Positions 60,184 to 64,000 of a DNA stretch of 64,000 nt are shown here, piece after piece. Numbering within the stretch: the first letter of the stretch is position 1; every line of letters begins with the position of its first letter. This DNA comes from an uncultured Bacteroidales bacterium (GTDB lineage Bacteria > Bacteroidota > Bacteroidia > Bacteroidales > UBA932). The notes under the pieces are model-generated. The model saw nothing but the letters and a program-made list of their open reading frames with translations, did not search any database and was not told the DNA's origin. Where the stretch lies: assembly GCA_900319405.1 (NCBI GenBank), contig ONOH01000003.1, positions 1 through 64,000 of the forward strand. The letters are read 5' to 3'. The position numbers and the translations under genes are program-made.

Positions 60184-61590
60184 CTACTTGATGCTGTTCA
60201 GGAGGGAGAGCTTGCCGTCGGCAACAAGTTTGAGGACGAGTTCGCCGAAGAGGGTGTTCTGCCAGGCGAACCAGGGACGGGTGAAGTTGGTGGCGTCGTC
60301 CTTGTGGAAACTTTCGTGGATAAAGCCGGTGCCGGCGTCGGTGCGAAGGAGCTGCTCCACGCAGGCTTTGATTTCCGCATCGTCGGTGGCGGTGAAAGCC
60401 TTCATCATAATGCTCATCGGCCAGATGGCCTCCTTGCCGATATGCGGGCCGCCAATACCCTCCCCTGCCTTGCCGCGCCAGAAGTACGGATTGGATTCAC
60501 TCCAGACGAAGCGGCGGGTGTTCTGGGCGATGGGGTCGGAGGCCATCCCGGGCTCCAGGTACGTCAGGGCCAGCAGGGACGGCACGTTGGCATCGTCCAT
60601 ACAATAGGCATTGCCGAAACCGTCCACCTCGAAAGCGTAGATGTCTCCGAACTCGGGATGGTGTACGACGGCGTGTTTTTTCAGGGCAGCCTCCACCTCA
60701 GTGGCCAGGGCGGTGCAGCGGGCGGCCAGGGCGGCATTCCCGTTCACCTCGGAGAGAATTTCGGCCGCCTTGCGCAGGATGCTCACCGCAAAGAAATTGG
60801 AAGGAACCAGGAATTCGAACTGGGTGGCATCGTCGGAAGGGCGGAAGCTGGAGGCGATAAGGCCTACCGGTTTCACGGGATGGCCCAGCCCCACGCGGGC
60901 CTTGGTGTCCAGCTGGCGGTCAGTCACACGGAGGAAGAAGTACGGCCCGTCGCCGTCCTTCCGCTGCTGGGTGGTGAAGGTTTCCAGGATGGTTTCGATG
61001 GTCTTGAGCCAGAGGTCGTCGAAAACGGAAGTGTCCCCGGTCACCTTCCAATAATGGTGAGCCAGGCGCACGGGATAGCAGTGGGAGTCGATTTCCCACT
61101 TGCGCTCCCATACGTTGGGGTCTTGCGGGGTGCCCGTCTGGTCATCGTCCCCGTGGTCTCCGGTGGGCCCCTGGTTGAAGGCGTTGGCGTAAGGGTCTAT
61201 GTTGATGAGCGTGAACTGCTGGCGAATGACGCCGGCTACCATCTTGCGAAGATGCTCGTCATCCTTGCACAGATCTACATAAGGCCATACCTGCGCACCG
61301 GAATCCCGGAGCCACATCGCGTGAATGTCTCCGGTATATACGAAGGTGAGCCCGGTGGACTCGTCGTAATGCACCGTGGTATCCAGGGTGTTGGGGAAGC
61401 AGTTCCGGAACATCCAGCGGAGCTTGGGGTTGGTGAGCTGGGGAGCAATCTCGGCAATCTTGGCCTCGACGGCTTCCGAGACGAAGAGGCGGTCCTGAGG
61501 AGCCGGACGCTGGTCGGGATACTTCTGCGCGCAGGCCGTCAGGCTCACGCAAAAGACAAGCAAGGAAAGCGTAATACGTAACATATTCAT
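60184..61590 (-). CDS. GH125 exo-alpha-1,6-mannosidase lipoprotein
   Basis: 468 residues from the ATG at 61590, which gives a lipoprotein signal (MNMLRITLSLLVFCVSLTAC). GH125 motifs: RWMFRNCFPNTLDTT, FVYTGDIHAMWLRDSGAQVW, WEIDSHCYPVRLAHHYWKVT, GLIASSFRPSDDATQFEFLV then PSNFFAV, IGKEAIWPMSIMM, and GFIHESFHKDDATNFTRPWF. These are metal-independent exo-alpha-1,6-mannosidases that complement GH92. It lies downstream of the minus-strand GH92, with a hairpin in the gap that may lower read-through. Confidence 0.94.
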   Translation of the reverse strand: MNMLRITLSLLVFCVSLTACAQKYPDQRPAPQDRLFVSEAVEAKIAEIAPQLTNPKLRWMFRNCFPNTLDTTVHYDESTGLTFVYTGDIHAMWLRDSGAQVWPYVDLCKDDEHLRKMVAGVIRQQFTLINIDPYANAFNQGPTGDHGDDDQTGTPQDPNVWERKWEIDSHCYPVRLAHHYWKVTGDTSVFDDLWLKTIETILETFTTQQRKDGDGPYFFLRVTDRQLDTKARVGLGHPVKPVGLIASSFRPSDDATQFEFLVPSNFFAVSILRKAAEILSEVNGNAALAARCTALATEVEAALKKHAVVHHPEFGDIYAFEVDGFGNAYCMDDANVPSLLALTYLEPGMASDPIAQNTRRFVWSESNPYFWRGKAGEGIGGPHIGKEAIWPMSIMMKAFTATDDAEIKACVEQLLRTDAGTGFIHESFHKDDATNFTRPWFAWQNTLFGELVLKLVADGKLSLLNSIK

Positions 61591-61608
61591 TATCAATCGT
61601 TTGTAGAA

Positions 61609-61637
61609 AATCCTCTGCACTTTTTGCGCAGAGGATT
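61609..61637 (-). terminator. Hairpin between GH92 and GH125
   Basis: AATCCTCTGC (61609-61618) and GCAGAGGATT (61628-61637) form a 10-bp perfect stem; on the minus strand TTTTC follows. An intercistronic terminator or mRNA-stabilising hairpin. Confidence 0.65.
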
Positions 61638-61646
61638 ATACGTAAA

Positions 61647-63902
61647 TTATTGATTATTAGCCGATTGCAAATCACCAGCAGAGGCCATGGAATAGGGTTT
61701 GTCGGCGGGGTCGGTGCCGCGGGTATAGGAGGGTTGGGCCGACATGCCGAAACGGAGCTTAGCGCCATCCACCAGGTCTTTGTGTTCCAGGTAGTTGTGG
61801 TTCCAGGCCTTGCCGTTGAGGGTAAGGCTCTGCACATAGTAGGCCTCGTCGCCGTTGTCAGGAGCGTCGATGAGCACATCACCGCCGGGAAGGTGCAGGA
61901 CGGCTTTCCTGAACAGCGGGGTACCCAGGGCGTACTGGCCGCTGCCGGGGCACACGGGATAGAAGCCCAGGGCGCTGAATACGTACCAGGCCGATGTCTG
62001 GCCGTTGTCCTCGTCCCCGCAGTAAGCATCGGCCCAGGGGGTGTAGAATTTCTCCATCACTTCGCGCACGCGGGCCTGGGTCTTCCAGGGCTGGCCGCTC
62101 CAGTCATACAGATAGAGCATGTGCTGGATGGGCTGGTTGCCGTGGGCGTAGTTGCCCATTCCCATCACCGTCATTTCGATAATCTCGTGGATGGGGAAAC
62201 CGTAGTAGGAGTCGTCGTACTTGGGCGGCATCACGAACACGTTGTCCAGCGTGGCGTTGAAGGCATCCTCCCCGCCCATCAGGCCGATCAGGCCCTGGAT
62301 GTCGTGGAAAACGCTCCAGGTGTAATGCAGGCTGTTTCCTTCGGTGAAGTCTCCGCCCCATTTCAGGGGCGAGAAGGGACGGCGGAAGCTGCCATCGGCC
62401 TGGCGGCCGTTCATCAGGCCCACCTCCGCATCATAGAGCTTGCGGTAGTTAAAGGCGGCCTGCCTGTAGGGCTCCAGTTCCTGCGGAGACTTGCCCAGGG
62501 CCAGACCCAGCTGCCAGATGCACCAGTCGTCGTAGGCATATTCCAGGGTACGGGCAGCGTTTTCCTTGATTCCCACATCACAGGGGACATAGCCCAGCTC
62601 GTCATAATACTCCCAACCCAGGCGGCCGGTGGAACTGGCCTCGGGATGCACCGCGTGGGCGTCGTGCAACACCGCTTCCCAGAGTTTTTCCACGTCATAG
62701 CCGCGGATGCCCTTCAGGTAGGCATCGGCCACGACGGAGGCGCTGTTGTTGCCCACCATGCAGCCGCGGTGCCCGGGCGAAGCCCACTCGGGCAGGAATC
62801 CGCTTTCCAAATAATCGTTCACCAGGCCTTCCTGCACGCGGGCCGATACCTCCGGATACAGCAGGTTCATCAGCGGGAAGAGGCTGCGGAAGGTATCCCA
62901 GAAGCCCGTGTCGGTGAAGAAGTAGCCCTTTTCGATGCGACCGTTGTGCGGGCTGTAGTGGACGCGCTCCCCGGCGGCGTTGATTTCCGAAAGGTCCCGC
63001 GGGAAGAGGACGCTGCGGTAGAGGCAGCTGTAGAAGGTGCGAAGGTGGTCGATGTTGCCGTCTTCCACCTCGATGCGGCCGAGGGTCTCGTTCCAGACCT
63101 TCCTTGCCGATGCCTTGACGGCCTCGAAGCCACCGGACACCTCCTTCAGGTTCAGGAGAGCCTGTTCGGCCGAGATGAAGGACGATGCCACCTGGAGGTT
63201 CACCACCTGGCCCCGGACGGTCTTGAAGCCCACGAGGGCGACGTCTTCCCGGGCGGGAAGGGCCTCCAGGGGTGTGTCGGACTTGACTACGAACCAGTTT
63301 TTGAAACCTTCGGCCACGCCGCCGTGGTTGTGGACGGTGTAGCCGCAGAGGGTATGGGCATCGGCCAGTTCCACCTGTCCGCCCTCGAAGGCGTCCACCA
63401 CCAGGTAGGAGTCCCCTTCCGGATAGGTGAGGCGGAAAGCGGCCGCATGGGAAGTGGGGGTGAGTTCGGCGGTAACGTCGTGATCGGCCAGATAGACGCT
63501 GTAATAGTAGGGGGTTGCCTTTTCCGCCTTGTGGGAGAACCAGCTGGCGCGGGCGTCCTGGTCCCACACGGGGCCGGTGGTCACGGGCATGATGGAGAAG
63601 GCGCCGTAGTCATTGATCCAGGGACTGGGCTGGTGCGTCTGCTTGAGCCCGCGGATGTGGGTGGCATCATAGCGGTACGTCCATCCGTCTCCGTTTTTAC
63701 CGGTCTGCGGTGTCCAGAAATGTGCGCCCCAAGGCACGGCCACGGCCGGATAGGTGTTGCCCGTGGAGAGCTGGAACGAGGAGAGCGTCCCACCCATCGT
63801 GTTTACATAATCTACCGGATCGGTTTTGGGCTGCGGACTTTCCTGGCAGCAGGCCCAGGCCACAAAGAGGGCCACAAGGGGAAAAAGAAAGCGTTTCATC
63901 AT
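61647..63902 (-). CDS. GH92 alpha-mannosidase lipoprotein
   Basis: 751 residues with a lipoprotein signal (MMKRFLFPLVALFVAWAC). GH92 markers: DYVNTMGGTLSSFQLSTGNT then YPAVAVPWG, YSCLYRSVLFPRDLSEIN, GFWDTFRSLFPLMNLLYPEV, GGDFTEGNSLHYTWSVFHDI, CGDEDNGQTSAWYVFSALGF and YPVCPGSGQYALGTPLFRKA. It is a second exo-alpha-mannosidase, clearly diverged from the one at 57907, so the two probably prefer different linkages. It is followed by GH125 on the same strand. Confidence 0.94.
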   Translation of the reverse strand: MMKRFLFPLVALFVAWACCQESPQPKTDPVDYVNTMGGTLSSFQLSTGNTYPAVAVPWGAHFWTPQTGKNGDGWTYRYDATHIRGLKQTHQPSPWINDYGAFSIMPVTTGPVWDQDARASWFSHKAEKATPYYYSVYLADHDVTAELTPTSHAAAFRLTYPEGDSYLVVDAFEGGQVELADAHTLCGYTVHNHGGVAEGFKNWFVVKSDTPLEALPAREDVALVGFKTVRGQVVNLQVASSFISAEQALLNLKEVSGGFEAVKASARKVWNETLGRIEVEDGNIDHLRTFYSCLYRSVLFPRDLSEINAAGERVHYSPHNGRIEKGYFFTDTGFWDTFRSLFPLMNLLYPEVSARVQEGLVNDYLESGFLPEWASPGHRGCMVGNNSASVVADAYLKGIRGYDVEKLWEAVLHDAHAVHPEASSTGRLGWEYYDELGYVPCDVGIKENAARTLEYAYDDWCIWQLGLALGKSPQELEPYRQAAFNYRKLYDAEVGLMNGRQADGSFRRPFSPLKWGGDFTEGNSLHYTWSVFHDIQGLIGLMGGEDAFNATLDNVFVMPPKYDDSYYGFPIHEIIEMTVMGMGNYAHGNQPIQHMLYLYDWSGQPWKTQARVREVMEKFYTPWADAYCGDEDNGQTSAWYVFSALGFYPVCPGSGQYALGTPLFRKAVLHLPGGDVLIDAPDNGDEAYYVQSLTLNGKAWNHNYLEHKDLVDGAKLRFGMSAQPSYTRGTDPADKPYSMASAGDLQSANNQ

Positions 63903-63918
63903 ATGCGGATTATTCTTG

Positions 63919-63926
63919 TAAAGATA
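63919..63926 (-). promoter_or_regulatory. -7-like box (TATCTTTA) of the minus-strand GH92 gene
   Basis: One mismatch to TAnnTTTG, 16 bp before the ATG at 63902. Confidence 0.4.
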
Positions 63927-63945
63927 ATCATTCTTGCCGATATAG

Positions 63946-63978
63946 CAAAAAGGCCGGCCCCCGGAAAGGGGCCAGCCT
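63946..63978 (-). terminator. Terminator of a minus-strand gene beyond the window edge
   Basis: AGGC.GGCCCC with GGGGCC.GCCT around CGGAAA, followed on the minus strand by TTTTTGC. It ends transcription entering from beyond 64000. Confidence 0.75.
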
Positions 63979-64000
63979 CGAAAGAATAAGCGATTCCGAT

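Overview
The window comes from a Bacteroidota chromosome, most likely an uncultured gut or rumen Bacteroidales of about 58% GC (inference). Supporting signs are the promoters of the phylum's TTTG-N19/20-TAnnTTTG type in front of many genes, lipoprotein signal peptides ending in a Leu/Ala-x-x-Cys box, TPR regulators anchored in the membrane, a lipoprotein serpin, and clusters of glycoside hydrolases. There are about 45 protein genes, one tRNA-Val(TAC), and a truncated groEL at the left edge.

Layout. 1-2.9 kb: groEL/groES and a fimbrillin/beta-helix lipoprotein. 3-12.4 kb: a DUF3737 protein, a MalY-type PLP lyase, then an overlapping pair of a thioester alpha-2-macroglobulin lipoprotein and PbpC. 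12.4-18.2 kb: alkaline phosphatase with a PrsW-like membrane protease, tRNA-Val, a TPR/LuxR regulator, and an OmpA-type exported protein with an exported helical partner. 18.28-20.85 kb: an AT-richer accessory patch bounded by two copies of a 43-bp repeat. It holds a DUF234-type ATPase flanked on both sides by palindromes sharing one core, and a membrane-protein/XRE pair. 21.3-30.3 kb: a second, thioester-less macroglobulin, folC, an AIR-synthase-like protein and a PIN-PhoH ATPase. 30.4-34 kb: a second AT-rich patch with a candidate small RNA, a TPR-helix-turn-helix lipoprotein regulator, a 42-residue secreted peptide and a serpin. 34.3-40.3 kb: ppdK, with a 3.26-kb integrative element inserted into its 3' end. 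40.3-48 kb: GH53 galactanase, recO, rdgB, an S41 protease, a U32 peptidase, a porin and a Gate-domain transporter. 48.1-63.9 kb: rnr and a tightly overlapping glycan-degradation operon (GH3, GH2, patatin, half-length LacI, GH130, GH92), converging on GH125 and GH92 on the other strand.

The 48-64 kb genes fit together as breakdown of alpha-mannan or N-glycan material: GH92 and GH125 trim alpha-mannose, GH130 phosphorolyses beta-mannosides, and GH2 and GH3 remove other caps. No SusC/SusD pair is visible in the window.

The most striking structure is at 37.0-40.3 kb. The last 31 bases of homology to the ppdK 3' end are repeated 3258 bp downstream, next to the apparent original ppdK terminator. 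Between the copies lie six TGTTTACA repeats near the ends and one reading frame. That frame joins a tyrosine recombinase, cut off before its active-site tyrosine, in frame to a BspA-like surface lipoprotein that carries its own promoter-like sequence.
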